This document shows, in pieces, positions 36,655 to 47,700 of a stretch of DNA of 64,000 bases. The position numbers and the translations under genes were made by a program. Position 1 is the first letter of the stretch; each line of letters starts with the position of its first letter. Source of the DNA: Rhabditoides inermis (Eukaryota; Nematoda; Chromadorea; Rhabditida; Rhabditidae); contig CAWZYM010000216.1 of the NCBI GenBank assembly GCA_963966185.1, forward strand, positions 697,501 to 761,500. Direction: 5' to 3'. The notes under the pieces were generated by a model. The model ran no database searches, was not told where the DNA came from, and saw only the letters and a list, made by a program, of their open reading frames with translations.

Positions 36655-38594
36655 ACACATCAGTGACCAGTAAGCTAGCGGACGTATCAATGAGAAATAT
36701 AGAGGAACAGGGGAGAGAGATATGATATATAATGATTAATTTAATGATTGTGATCATTTATGATTTGCTTATAAATTGTTATATGACGACATGATTGATG
36801 AATACCTTATTAACAGGGCAGATAAGTACATATAGAATATAGATCGATGATGTCAGTTATATTTTTTCTTAAACGCACGTCTCATCAATGGTATTAGTCA
36901 CTACATATCTGTTCGCATACATTTTTGAGTGAAGTGTGAAACGTAAAGGGATTTCTTTAAATATGAAACGTATCATCGAAACGTATCAGACTTTTACTGA
37001 TATATCCAATCAAATCATTGCAGCTACCAGTGGCGCGAGCATCTCTACACATACTTTGCCGACAAGAAGGTGAGAATTAAACTATTATCATTCTAATCTA
37101 TAATCAATCAATAATTCAGGCTCTGCTGGATGAGGTGGACTTTGACAAGTGGTTCAACGGAGTTGGAATGCCGCCCGTCAAGCCAGAGTGAGTTGGGGTA
37201 GATACATTATTCCTAAGAGAGAGAGAGATAGAGAGAGAGAGGAGAGAGAGGAGAGGAGAGAGAGAGAGAGACGGGAGAAAGAGAGAGAGAGGGAGGGGAG
37301 GGAGGGGGAGAGAGAGAGAGAGAGACGGGAGAGAGAGAGACGGGAGAGAGAGAGAGAAAGAGAGAGAGGGAGAGAGAGAGAGAGAGAGAGAGATATCCTT
37401 GTCCTTTGCAGGTACTGTCAGAACATGGTGCACGACTGCGAGTCCCTCTACGACCAGTGGTGCAACGCCACCGAAGAGAACGTCAAGGTATGTATGTGTG
37501 TGTTTTTTTAACGAAAACATTTGTCTCATCGACTCATCGTTGACATGCACATGTCTACATATTTCTAGTTTCATTAAAATTGATCTCATCTATCCGACCT
37601 GGATTCGCTTGTCCCATTGCTTTTTCACAAATCCGAAGTTCTTCGTAAAATATTATCAGATGTTTATTCGAAATTCTATCACTTGATTGTTTTTGAAACA
37701 TACTTTTTTTAAATTTTAGATTCGATAAATCAATAATCCCCTGTTCAGTCGATCACGGCCGACTCGTACAACTCGATGCAGCCGCTGCAGCAGATCGAGT
37801 TCATCTCACAGCTCTGGCAGGTGGGTAATACACTACGCACTGACAAACACTACGCACGATGTTGTGCAAACCTCACTATTTGCGATCCTTGCTAAAAAAA
37901 GATAATTTCATTCAATACAAACACGTGAATGTGCAATTCTGTAAATTGTGTGAAATCTCACTAGGTTGTGCTAATCTCACTATGTTGTGTTCAGCGCGAT
38001 CCCCCTCTGGAGCACTGGAAGCTGGACGCGATGAACGAGTTGTACGGACTGAACAGGAGCGAGAACTGCGAGATACTCCTGAAGTGAGACAGAGAGAGAT
38101 AGGGAGAGAGAGAGAGAATGATACAACATTTCAATTATTATGGATGCCACATTTCGATTCTTAATGGCTGGTGATGAAACGTTACGAGTTACGACAGTAT
38201 ATGGATGACACCTCTTATTCCTTGATTTTTAGGTGATGAAACGTATTCAAAACATAATATGTATCTAGAAGCTAGAATAAAAAGGTGAAAGAGAGGACCA
38301 ACTGCTTATTAGATTACCATCCTTCCTACGGATTGAACCAGTAGTCCAGTAGTGAAACGTATCCAAAATAGAACTAGAAGTAGAGATAATCAAACGAGAG
38401 AGAGAACAAGAGAGAGAGAGAGAGACAGGGAGAGGGAGAGAGAGATAGAGAGAGGGAGAGAGAGACTCCCCCTCCTTTCCAGCTGGATCCGTCTCTGCAT
38501 CAAGGCCAAGTGGGAGCCGATCGTCGACAAGGCGATGCACTTTGTCGACATGCAGGGAAGACTCAAGTACTGCCGACCCGTCTATCGGTGGGTG

Positions 38595-38655
<61 letters not shown>

Positions 38656-38846
38656 TCTCTCTCTCTCTCTAATTCGTTTTAATGTTCTAACTTCTTCCTT
38701 CCAGCGACCTCGCCGCGTGGCCGCTGACCGCGAAGCGTGCCCGCGAGCAGTTCCTTCGCACGCGCAGCGGTATGCATCCCATCACAGCCGAGATGATCGC
38801 CAAGGAGCTCCACCTCCGACACTCCACCCACACCGTCTGCTTCTAG
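30558..38846 (+). CDS. LTA4H: Leukotriene A4 hydrolase / aminopeptidase (M1 family, 624 aa)
   Basis: Twenty-two exons join without a frame break: 30558-30617, 30988-31095, 32248-32396, 32474-32555, 32600-32695, 33265-33357, 33431-33501, 33637-33694, 33742-33797, 33845-33929, 34195-34289, 34699-34813, 35346-35447, 35672-35717, 36280-36340, 37024-37069, 37120-37187, 37412-37487, 37749-37820, 37995-38083, 38483-38587 and 38705-38846. The product is close to the usual length of about 610 residues. The N-terminal beta domain is followed by the substrate motif GGMENP, the zinc site HEIAH with the third ligand in LNEG, the catalytic Tyr region [14 protein letters not shown], and a C-terminal helical domain with GRLK, matching the Arg and Lys that bind the substrate carboxylate. 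The family hydrolyses the epoxide LTA4 to LTB4 and cleaves N-terminal residues from short peptides in the cytosol. Whether this animal makes leukotrienes is unknown, so the peptidase activity is the safer call. The nearest alternative is aminopeptidase B; GRLK and the MHP-type tail favour LTA4H. Confidence 0.96.
30618..30966 (+). repeat. (CT)n-rich array filling LTA4H intron 1
   Basis: About 350 bp of almost pure pyrimidine (CTCTC, CCCTC, TTCCC units) starts at the donor GTACTC and ends 20 bp before the acceptor. It gives long Ser/Leu/Pro pseudo-ORFs in every plus frame. Confidence 0.95.
31084..31481 (+). repeat. Donor-bearing minisatellite in LTA4H intron 2
   Basis: The exon-2 edge AACAAGCTG|GTGAGT (31087-31101) is repeated at 31205, 31281 (GGGGAG), 31361 (CAAGCTCGTGAGT) and 31431. 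Spacing is about 70-115 bp, filled with ACTAGTAGTGAGTAT units. Confidence 0.88.
31482..31880 (-). mobile_element. LINE 3'-end fragment, minus orientation (longest of this subfamily)
   Basis: It starts with GTCAATCAATCAATCG and extends through GGCTAACGCCGGGGAAAGAC and GAGCTCCGGGGTTTCC into a GC-rich 5' part (ATTCGGCGGCGGCGGGG). The extra 5' sequence is not shared with the other short copies except in part at 36530-36580. Confidence 0.75.
33502..33630 (+). repeat. (GA)n array in LTA4H intron 7
   Basis: GA repeats begin right after the donor GTGAGG. The same pattern, with GA or CT starting at the donor or ending at the acceptor, holds for LTA4H introns at 33362, 33930, 34290, 34620, 34815, 35450, 37215, 38395 and 38592. 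Confidence 0.9.
36361..36585 (-). mobile_element. LINE 3'-end fragment, minus orientation, internally deleted
   Basis: It begins with ATCAATCAATCAATCG and GTTATATCTGATTATGGTAA. Compared with 26188 and 31482 it jumps from GAAGCATACAGT straight to ACCATTCTTGACGTG, losing the GGCTAACGCCGGGG block. It is followed directly by a (TA)n tract. Confidence 0.75.
36588..36652. repeat. (TA)n microsatellite, about 31 units
   Basis: This is an uninterrupted TATATA run in an LTA4H intron. A shorter (TA)n run is at 58589-58618. Confidence 0.98.
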
Positions 38847-38965
38847 ACGAAGAGGTCCTTCTGCGCCACGTCATTTGCCTTTAGACGACCGGTCCTTCTG
38901 CGCCACGTCATCTGGTTTTGGTCCTTTTGCACCACACCTTTTCGACGACCGTCTGCTTCTGTTTC
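38830..38965 (+). repeat. Short tandem repeats at the end of the LTA4H coding region and 3' UTR
   Basis: CCGTCTGCTTCT occurs at the stop codon and again near 38950. (G)GTCCTTCTGCGCCACGTCAT occurs twice, from 38854 and 38891, with a third decayed copy (GGTCCTTTTGCACCAC). The 3' UTR thus repeats the terminal coding edge. Confidence 0.75.
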
Positions 38966-39177
38966 TGGAGCGTCACTTCGTCTCTCTTTTTCCCGTTTTG
39001 ATACTCCCCACAGCCTTCCTAGACCACATATCACGTTGTCATCGTTCATTGTTACCACCCCCAGACTTGTATCATACCCCACTCGCGCAAACTTGTACAA
39101 ATGCAACACTCGATAAATAGTAAACATACATGCTATCGATTATTGTACACAGCATCTTTCGCGGATACGTTCCAGCC

Positions 39178-39245
39178 ACAACGTACGTACGTTTGTACGT
39201 GTACGTATACGTACGTACGTTGTACGTTCGTACTTGTACGTGCGG
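39178..39245. repeat. (ACGT)n palindromic tract
   Basis: Repeated TACGTACG/GTACGT units lie between LTA4H and the kelch gene. They are self-complementary and can extrude as a hairpin. No gene function is apparent. Confidence 0.85.
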
Positions 39246-39565
39246 AACGAGGGCCAGGACACACAGACACAGCGATTGGACTGGCTCATTGGCATGGCGC
39301 GTGGAATCAGCGTCGACCAAGGAGAGGCGTAAAAAGCGTGCGCCGGCGGACGACCGACATTCTGTGCTGCCTCTTCTTCACGGTATGTGCCCTCCTTCCT
39401 CTCTCCCTCTCTCCCTCTCCCTCTCTCCCCCTCTCTCTCCTTGTTCCCCCTCTCTCCCTCTCTTCCTCTCTTCCTCTCTTCCTCTCTCCCTCTCCCCCTC
39501 TCTCCCTCTCTCCCTCTCTCTCTCTCTCTCTCTTTCTCTCCCTCTCTCCCTCTTTCATTCCCTCA

Positions 39566-39582
39566 CCTCCCCCCTCTGCAGA
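39566..39582 (+). promoter_or_regulatory. Splice acceptor directly before the kelch-gene start codon
   Basis: CCTCCCCCCTCTGCAG|AATGAG puts a 3' splice site one base before ATG (39583). As with LTA4H, this suits a 5'-UTR intron or a trans-splice site. Upstream sequence is a 180-bp pyrimidine tract. Confidence 0.6.
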
Positions 39583-42459
39583 ATGAGCGAGCCGCGTTCG
39601 AGCGATGGCGGTCCGCGGTTGTTGTACATAGACGAGCAGACGCCGAGTGGGAGTAGAGGGACAGAGGAGGGAGGAGGAGCAGGAGCAGGAGAAGGAGCAG
39701 GAGCAGAAGCAGGAGCAGGAGGAGGACATTTTTCTGTCTCCCCTCTCATCTCTCCATCCACCGACCACAACAACAACTCCTCCTCCCCCTCAAACGCCGC
39801 GTTCGAGCAGGACCGTGTCGTTATCCACACCCGCGACCGAGTCGAGGTACTGTAGCTATCGTATTTCCTTGCTACAGTATGCCGTATGTCGCTCACTAAA
39901 CACTCACTCCTCGCCCGATCCTCCGTAGCTCATCTGGACCGTTGTCGCTCCTTAGCAGGCGCCGTACATACTGTACTTACCGTATACCGGATTGTAGCTA
40001 CCGTATACCCAGGTACCATCGAGTCGCGAGCGGCTCGCCCGCCACTCGCTCTTCTTCCGCGCGCTCTTCAACGGCAGCTACGCCGACTCTCACACGGCTG
40101 ACGTCAGGTGAGAGGCGGGGCTTCAGTGGGCGGGGCTTGACGTCATCATCTCAGATTACCGACGACGTCGGCGGATGACCTCCGGGGCTGTCTGCACATT
40201 GTCGACCTTCTGGAGAGGAGAGACGGATCGCCGGTCGACGGCGGGACTGCGTCGATGGAGTGGACGTGCAGGGTACGGTAGATACAGTATCCCAAAGTAC
40301 CGTACCCCCAGATCTTCGCGGCGGCGACGTTTCTCCTGATGGACGGGGTGGTAGCTGAGCTGTCGGATTGGATCATGCGACGACTCACCGACGAGAACAC
40401 TCTTAGGTATACGGTAGCTAGGTGTACGGTAGTTACGGTACACCCTTACAGAACGTACGACTACGTGTCGCCTCGCAGCGTGCCGCTCGCTCGCCGCATC
40501 TGGGCGCGCATGGTGCGCCAGTTCTCCAAGGTGGGTTACTGTACTTGAAATTTGAAGATGGAATATACATTACTGTAGATGGTCGCGTCTCGGTCGTTTC
40601 TCGAGCTGTCGGGAGAGGAGCTCGTTCGGATGCTGGAAGATCCACTACTCTCAATCGACACGAGAGACGAAGCGAGAGTTGCCGACGAGTGGATCAAGGT
40701 GAGACGAAGGGTACTGTAGCTTGGCTATGACGTCATTTTACTTGTTGCTTACTGATAGATATGGTTACTGGTACGAATATTCTCTCCAAAAACTGGTTTT
40801 GGGTTTATTCGTGTGCTGAGGGTGATGCGTTTCGAAGGCATCCGGAAGACACTGACCTGAATCTTAGGCGCACCCGGGCGACGACTGTTCGCTGGTGCGT
40901 CGCTACGAGCTGCACCGACTCACGCGCTTCTCCCACGACGGACACCACATCTACAGGGAGCGCGTGCCGGAGACGGTCGTCGTCGCGTTCGGTGCGTACG
41001 GGACAGACAGTTTACGATGTGGTCTCTTCGAAACATCCCCTTCAAAACGCCTTCGGAACACGCTGTTTGGTCGTGTTTCAAAGGCGTTTCGAAGATACTT
41101 GCCGCTACTTTAATAGGAAGGGACAGTAGTTGGAAAGATGAAAGAGGAGACTTGACCATGAGATTACGTGACGTCTGTCACAATAATATAACTTTCATTT
41201 TCTTTTACCAGGCGGTTGGAGTGCTACTGGCCCGGCGAGCGGTGTGGAGACGTTCAACTCTCGCACCAACCAGTGGAAGCTCGCCCCGGCCGTCTACCAC
41301 GACATTCCCAGGTGGGCGTGACTTCTGGGGGCGTGGTATAGCGTGAACTCAGGGCGTACCACGGCACTGTCCTTCTGCACGACAAGGTCTACACGATGGG
41401 CGGCTTCAACGGCCGGCAGCACTTCAAGCAGCTGCGGTGCCTCGACCTCCACGAGAAGGTATACGGTAGCTGGGTTACTGTATCTACCGTATTCGCAGAA
41501 GTGGCACGACCTCGGACCCATGCACGAGAAGCGCTGCTATGTGAGCTCGGCTGTCTACGACGACAATCACATTCTCGCGATTGGCGGGTGGGTTACGGTA
41601 GTCGTGTAGGGGTCTACGGTACTTTGAATTTAGCATGAACGGGATCGACCGTATGCGCGGGGGAGAGATCTACAACATTGGCGGGAACCAGTGGAGTCTG
41701 CTCGGGCCGATGGAGATGGTCAGGTGAGAAGATATGACGTCACTGATGACGTCACTGATGACGTCACTGATGACGTCACTGATGACGTCACTGATGACGT
41801 CACTGATGACGTCACTGCAGATCGGACGCCGCCTGCGCGGTACTGGACAAGGAGGTGTACATGATTGGTGGATTCGACGGGAATCACATCCACCAGACGG
41901 TCGAGACGTACGATATGCACCAGCAGAAGTGGTGCGCATCTCTCTCTACCTCTCTCTCCTGTCTTCCTCTCTCTCTCTCTCTCATGTCTTCCTCTCTCTC
42001 TACCTCTCTCTCTTTCTCCTTATCTTTTTTCCTCTCCCTCTTCCTCTCTCTCCCTCTCTCTCTCCCTCTATTTCTCTCTCTCCCCCCCCCCTCCTCATCC
42101 CTCTCTAGGACCACCTTCCATCGCTCGATGCGTTCCCAACGCACGGGAGTGAGCGCCGTGTCTCTCACCGAGAACGCCTTCCTCGTTCTCGGTGGCTACA
42201 ACGGCAATAAGAGGTACGGTAGGGTACTGTAGGTACTGTAGTATACTGTAGCTGACATGGTACTTCAGATTGTCGAGTGGCGAGTTCTTTGACCGTCGCG
42301 AGGGCGTCTGGCACCTCATCAACAACATGAACCTCGGCAGGTATACGGTAGTGTGGCGTACTGTATATACAGTAACCTGTTAGGTCCAACTTCGCTGCCG
42401 AGAGACTGGGCATGTCTGTGATTGCTGCCGGCGGATTTGACGGAAACAGGACTTCCCAG

Positions 42460-42510
<51 letters not shown>

Positions 42511-42584
42511 AAGAGAGAGAGAGAAAGAGAGAGAGAGAGAAAGAGAGAGAGAGAAAGAGAGAGAGAGAAAGAGAGAGAGAGAAA

Positions 42585-42664
<80 letters not shown>

Positions 42665-43004
42665 GAAAGAGAGAGAAAGAAAGAGAAAGAAAGAGAAAGA
42701 GAGAGAAAGAGAGAGACAGAGAAAGAGAGAGAAAGAGAGAGAGAGGGGGGGGGAGAGAGAGAGAGGGGGAGAGAGGATAGAGGAGAAAAGAGGGGGAGAC
42801 GGGGAGAGAGATCCTTCTAGTCTGTCGAAATCTACGACTTGCGTCGCGACGCTTGGGACACCATGCCCAACCTCAACACTCCCAAGAGCGCTCTCAAGAT
42901 GATCCAGGTATACTATAACTACCGTACTCAGCCATTCTTATCGTACACTCGTTCAGATCTCTGACCCGACCGTGATCAGCAGCCTCATTCACTTCAACGC
43001 GTAG
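39583..43004 (+). CDS. BTB-BACK-Kelch protein with six kelch repeats (Cul3 adaptor type)
   Basis: Coding exons are 39583-39846, 40013-40107, 40155-40272, 40312-40406, 40452-40530, 40579-40698, 40868-40991, 41212-41311, 41353-41458, 41499-41587, 41634-41723, 41821-41931, 42109-42213, 42269-42340, 42384-42459, 42821-42907 and 42957-43004 (stop TAG). The N-terminus is low-complexity (Gly/Ala/Glu, then Ser/Asn). A divergent BTB fold follows (VPSSRERLARHSLFFRALF), then a BACK domain (AATFLLMDGVVAEL; SFLELSGEELVRML), then six kelch blades with the double-Gly signature (GGWSATG, GGFNGRQ, GGMNGID, GGFDGNH, GGYNGNK, GGFDGNR). Family members bind Cullin-3 through BTB-BACK and recruit substrates through the propeller. 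The exact KLHL orthologue is not clear, and the BTB helix order is hard to judge because that part is diverged. Introns are tiny (39-55 nt) in the middle of the gene. Confidence 0.92.
41022..41095. repeat. Hairpin element, copy 1 (copy 2 at 61833-61906)
   Basis: Arms AAACGCCTTCGGAACACG (41045-41062) and CGTGTTTCAAAGGCGTTT (41072-41089) flank the loop CTGTTTGGT. The copy at 61858-61902 has the same loop and 18-bp perfect arms, and homology extends about 20 bp upstream (CTCTTCGAAACA). Both lie in introns of different genes. Confidence 0.8.
41735..41814. repeat. Seven tandem CRE-type palindromes (TGACGTCA) filling a short intron
   Basis: TGACGTCACTGA repeats with an exact 12-bp period at 41735, 41747, 41759, 41771, 41783, 41795 and 41807. 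The last unit supplies the acceptor CACTGCAG. The array makes up most of the 97-nt intron between kelch-gene exons 41634-41723 and 41821-41931. Confidence 0.97.
42462..42810 (+). repeat. (GA)n/(GAAA)n array in a kelch-gene intron
   Basis: About 350 bp of purine repeat, GAGAGA with regular AAAGAGAGA interruptions, occupies nearly the whole intron between 42459 and 42821. Confidence 0.97.
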
Positions 43005-43278
43005 ACACGCCCACTTAAGCCCCGCCCACCTCAACTTTGTATTACCAAGTCTCCAGCTTATCGCAACACAAACAGAATTCCAGTTGCAGATCTATCCTAA
43101 AACTTGTTAAAATTGAATTACTGTACATTGGAACTGACTGCTCGCGGCTCTCGCCCGTATGAGAGAGGTGCACAGAAATATATACTCGCCTAGAATCTGC
43201 CTCGAATCATAGAGAGGAGATACATTGAACTGATCGACCCAAAGCCATTATGTACACATACTCAGTACATCTACTTGC

Positions 43279-43284
43279 AATAAA
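43279..43284 (+). promoter_or_regulatory. Polyadenylation signal of the kelch gene
   Basis: AATAAA (TGCAATAAAGT) lies 275 bp after the stop codon. No earlier hexamer is seen. Confidence 0.65.
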
Positions 43285-44077
43285 GTAACTTGAGCTACGT
43301 GTGTACCTTTTTGAATGATTGTAAAACTTTGTAAAAAAAAACGAGTGGTGAGAATGAAGTGATTACGGAAAGTAGTATGATTTGCGACAACCCCTTATCC
43401 TAGAGACACATGCTATAGATGCTACAAGAACTGACTCAAGACTACTATCCAATTGCCCTCTTGCGAGGGCTCTCAAAAATTGATGCGAGGCGGTTTGGGA
43501 TAGAGACCAGTGTGCACCGGAAGACACCCGCCGTTCGCAGAGGTCATCCCGAAATTTTTAATTAAACCGAGCTGAACAGCTGCTCTTGAAAACCCACTGC
43601 ACGCAACTCGAGCCGGGTTTGTGTCACCCCACTCTAGCCACGCCTCACGATGACTCATCAGCCAATCGTCACGGCTCGGCCGGCTAATAGATGGCCGCTG
43701 ACACACCATCGAGGCCCTTTTATACAACACGCCTTTCAGAACCTTTCAGACTCGCCGCATAGCAAACGCATGCGTTTTGCGTTATTACCTTGCCGCACGT
43801 GTGGTGTGGCGGAGTTTTTGAGCCAAATTCTGCCGCATGCCGCGGTGCGTTTTACGATGTAACCAAGTAGTTTTTTGCTGATTTGCCGCATGCGTTTCAA
43901 AACGAAATCGTACCGCATTTGCGTTGCGTTTAGTCTGAAACGCTTTAGAAAGTGCAAAGTGAGTGCATGCTTTGAAGCCTTGATTTCTTCGCGATTGTGC
44001 GCGCGGCGATAACTTGTGATAAGCGAGTGTAAACAGTGAGACGTTGGCATGGTCTGCCGTAATTCTTACTTTTTGTG

Positions 44078-44141
<64 letters not shown>

Positions 44142-44776
44142 CTCTCGCAACACATCGAATCATAATAAATATTTATCAAATAAATAAACGTGAGCTGATG
44201 TAAAAACACGGGTATGCAAAGAACAAAAAGACACACTCACTCGCTTGCAGCAAATCGAAAAAAGAGAACCTTATTACAACTAAGTCGAATACAAATGGTC
44301 AAGTAAAACTAGCATAAAACACTCACACAACCAATTGTGAGGCAAATATAATGAGAGACAGAGGAGATTGGGAAATCACCCTAATCGATAATCGACAATC
44401 AATAAATCAACACTCGGAAGAACACTCCTCCTACAGACAATAACGAGACCATTCATTGTGTTGTGTGTTGTACCTCTGCCAAGTCAGACTAATCTACATC
44501 CATATACCTAGTACGCAAAACCCCATATTAAATAATCACCTAGTCAAATCAATATGCGCTTGGTCGCTTTGGTGGTTGCACCTAGTATCGGATAGAATCA
44601 AAGGTAGCACCTGGCTGCATCTGGAGCAGAATAACAAGCTACTGGTCAGAAGGACAAGTAAGCAGAAGGAGACAAGCTACTAGCCTCCTCTTCCTTCTCC
44701 TCCCTATTGAGGCTGGTGGCACCTCGTCGGAAGGACAAGTGATAAGGACAAGCTAGTAAGCCTCCCCCTCCGCTCC
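43285..44776. other. Intergenic region between convergent kelch and DGK genes
   Basis: It holds 3' UTR sequence of both genes, a MITE-like palindromic element (43744-43940) and a (CT)n tract (44080-44145). No coding exon was found. No canonical minus-strand AATAAA is visible close to the DGK stop. Confidence 0.5.
43744..43940. mobile_element. Possible MITE with CGCATGCG palindromes
   Basis: TTTCAGACT at 43744-43752 is the exact reverse complement of AGTCTGAAA at 43932-43940. Between them are several GCATGCGTTTT/GCCGCATGC blocks in both orientations. The terminal repeats are only 9 bp when perfect, so the call is tentative. Confidence 0.4.
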
Positions 44777-47700
44777 TCACAGACTGCTCAGACTGGGCTG
44801 CTCGGGCTGTGGCTGCGCGTGCGCCCTCTCGACCGACAGACTGGTGCCCTTCCGGCTGCTGCCGACCCGGCGCGCGCGGTCCGAAGCCTCGCGAACGTCG
44901 CCGATCGCACTCTGGAAACACTCATCACATTCAATACGGGACCAGTTCCATCCCCGATAGCACAATAGCACTCTGCATATGTATCATGTATTGTGATTGC
45001 TTATCAAAGGATTCGTGCAAAGATCACGGTGATAGAGTCGCCGATTGCACTCTGCGAATCACTCATCACATTCAATACGGGACCAGTTCTATGGCGAACC
45101 AAAAATTAGATTATGAGAGATCCTGGATGTTTTTATTACTGTCGGAACTTCTACTGAAAACATTCAAACTTCAAACAGTAGATTCGTAGACCCTGCTAAT
45201 ACATGTTTCTCTCTTTCAGTTTATAGTAGCGGTTTCAGTGATATCAAACATCAACAAGCACATAAATAAATAAAACCCACCAGGATCCTCTTGACGTGGC
45301 CAATCTTGCTCACGCCGAGATCCTTGAGGTCGCTCTTCTCCAGGTGAACCTGCAGGGAATGGTAACCTATTTCTTCTCCCCTCTCGCTGTCCTCTCTCTT
45401 TTCCTCACCCCCTCCCTCTCTCTCCCTGTTCTCAACCCTCCTCCCTCTCTCTCTCTTCTTCCCTTTCTCTCTACTCCCTCTCCCCCTCACCAGCTCCCTG
45501 CCGGATATGTCGTTGTGTGTGAACTGTTCTGCGTACTCTCCCACTCCGAGTGCCCCCAGCCACTCCGCCACTTCGCCCACACTCCACTCCCACACTGAAA
45601 GTACGTAAAGGATACGTAGATACGTACGTACGTTACTTAAGTAAAGGATACGGGACGATTAGACCATACCAAGATAGACAGATAGACCAACACAGACAAA
45701 AAGCACTTAATTTTCATATATTTAACTCGTCCGCGCCTGGACAGTCCCCATTCCCGAATATTACAATTCGAAAAAGTTTGCCATCAACGACAAAGTTTCA
45801 ATCCTTTACTTTCGAATACACCAAGATCTATGTTTCTCACACAACTAATATTACAATTACAATTTCATGAGGGCAACACCCATATACAAACCCTCAACCC
45901 CCTCCCCCCACAAGATGCGCGCCCAGCGACCATCAATGTGATGACAAGAACTGTTTCTCACTCACAACCATAGTAGGTCCGGTTAAACTCTTCACGATTT
46001 TTCGGTTCGGTTTAACCGGTTAACCGAACCGAAATTTCGAAAAACCGGTTCCGGTTAACCGGTAAACCGAAATCAAAACGGTTTCCGGTTAACCGGTTAA
46101 CCGAACCATCTCTACTCACAACTAATCCCGAAAACTAATACCATACTATACAAACAACCCAACAAGGTGTGCCTCCCTCACCGACGATCAATGTGGTGAT
46201 GTATGTTTCAAAGATCACAGTCACAGCAATTCTCACTCACAATTCCGGCTACAATCTAGTACAGGCAAACAGACGTGCCCACCCCACCGACCAACAATGT
46301 GATAAAAATATCTACATTTCTCACACAACTAAACCCGAAACGAATACTGTACTACAATACCTCGAGGGCAACATCCGATTCCTATACAACACAACAAGAC
46401 GCGCCCCACCGACCATCAATGTGGTGTGGCTGCTTCCTCCGTCCGAGATGGGAGCGCAGCCAGGCGGCGAGGCGACTGCGCTTGCGACCGCGAGCCTCCT
46501 GCAAACAGGATCACCACTATACTACCCACACAAATACAATGCTACGTCAATTATCTATTAAAAGTACATGCAAAAACAACTTTTCACTAACACAAACCTA
46601 CTCTGTACGTACATTTGTTCTCATTGTGAAACTCTTCTTCTCTCATTCACCATAATCTATTTGTCTATCGTTCAACAAAACCGAAAGTAGGATCATGAAT
46701 AGCGGTTCCGAATAAAATCTTTTTCATTTGATTTGAATGAGTGCCACTGTGACCGACCGGGTGCAGGCTGTTCGCGGTGCTCGTCGACCCGGCCGAGCTC
46801 GACAGATCAAAGTAGCCGGCCTCGTGCATCGTCTCCTGGAAACGGAAAATCAATCAACCATTTATCCGAGATCGTTATATCTGAATATGACAACACAATC
46901 ATGATGATATGAAGCATACAGTAGTGGAAAAGAATCAGATCCAATCCCCTATCATCTACAAATGAAGCAATCACTGCACAATTCAGTATATAAACACTTC
47001 TTCACATCTCTCTCTCTCTCTCCTCTCCATCCACAGAGTGCGGAGAGTACCGGTAATCTAGCGTATTCTCTACCCCCACCCAACCTGAGAAGTGACCCTC
47101 ACCCTGAGTGCTCTCTCTCTCCCCCCCCCTCTCTCTCCCTCTCTCTCTCTCCCTCTCTCTCTCTCCCTCTCTCTCTCTCTCCCTCTCTCTCTCCCTCACC
47201 CTCTCTCTCTCACCCTCCCTCCCCTCACCCGGAGCAGTTCGTCGTGCTCGCTGAGCTCGTCGCGCATAGAGTTGAGCACGAACCGCCACCCGTCAGCGTC
47301 GTCCTCGCCCTATAAATGCCACAAGTGCACACAAAAGTGTGTGTCTGTCCGAATACGTTTCACTCTATCCACTTATTCCAACCAAGTTTTTTTTTTTAAA
47401 TAAAAAAACAGCAATTGGAAGTATCAACACACATAATACGTTTCACTCTATCCACAAAGGCTTATCGACAAAAAAACAAGTAATGGGTAAAGGAAATGAC
47501 CATATAAAAAAGCCCTATATCTTATACCCATCTCTCACCTGCAGGTGGAACGCGTACTGGGGCGCGGGTGCCAGTCGTGCGGGTCGGGGCGAGGGCGGGG
47601 GCAGACCAAAGTGGTCCTCGAGCAGCTCCACCACACACTCCACCGCCGCCGCCGCCTCCTCCGCACCCGCCAGACGGTCGGAGGAAGAGCAGGCGGGACG

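Noticed and set aside
41735..41820. CRISPR-like regular repeats
   Set aside because: A 12-bp perfect tandem repeat without spacers, inside a spliced animal gene; not a CRISPR array. No CRISPR array is seen anywhere in the window.
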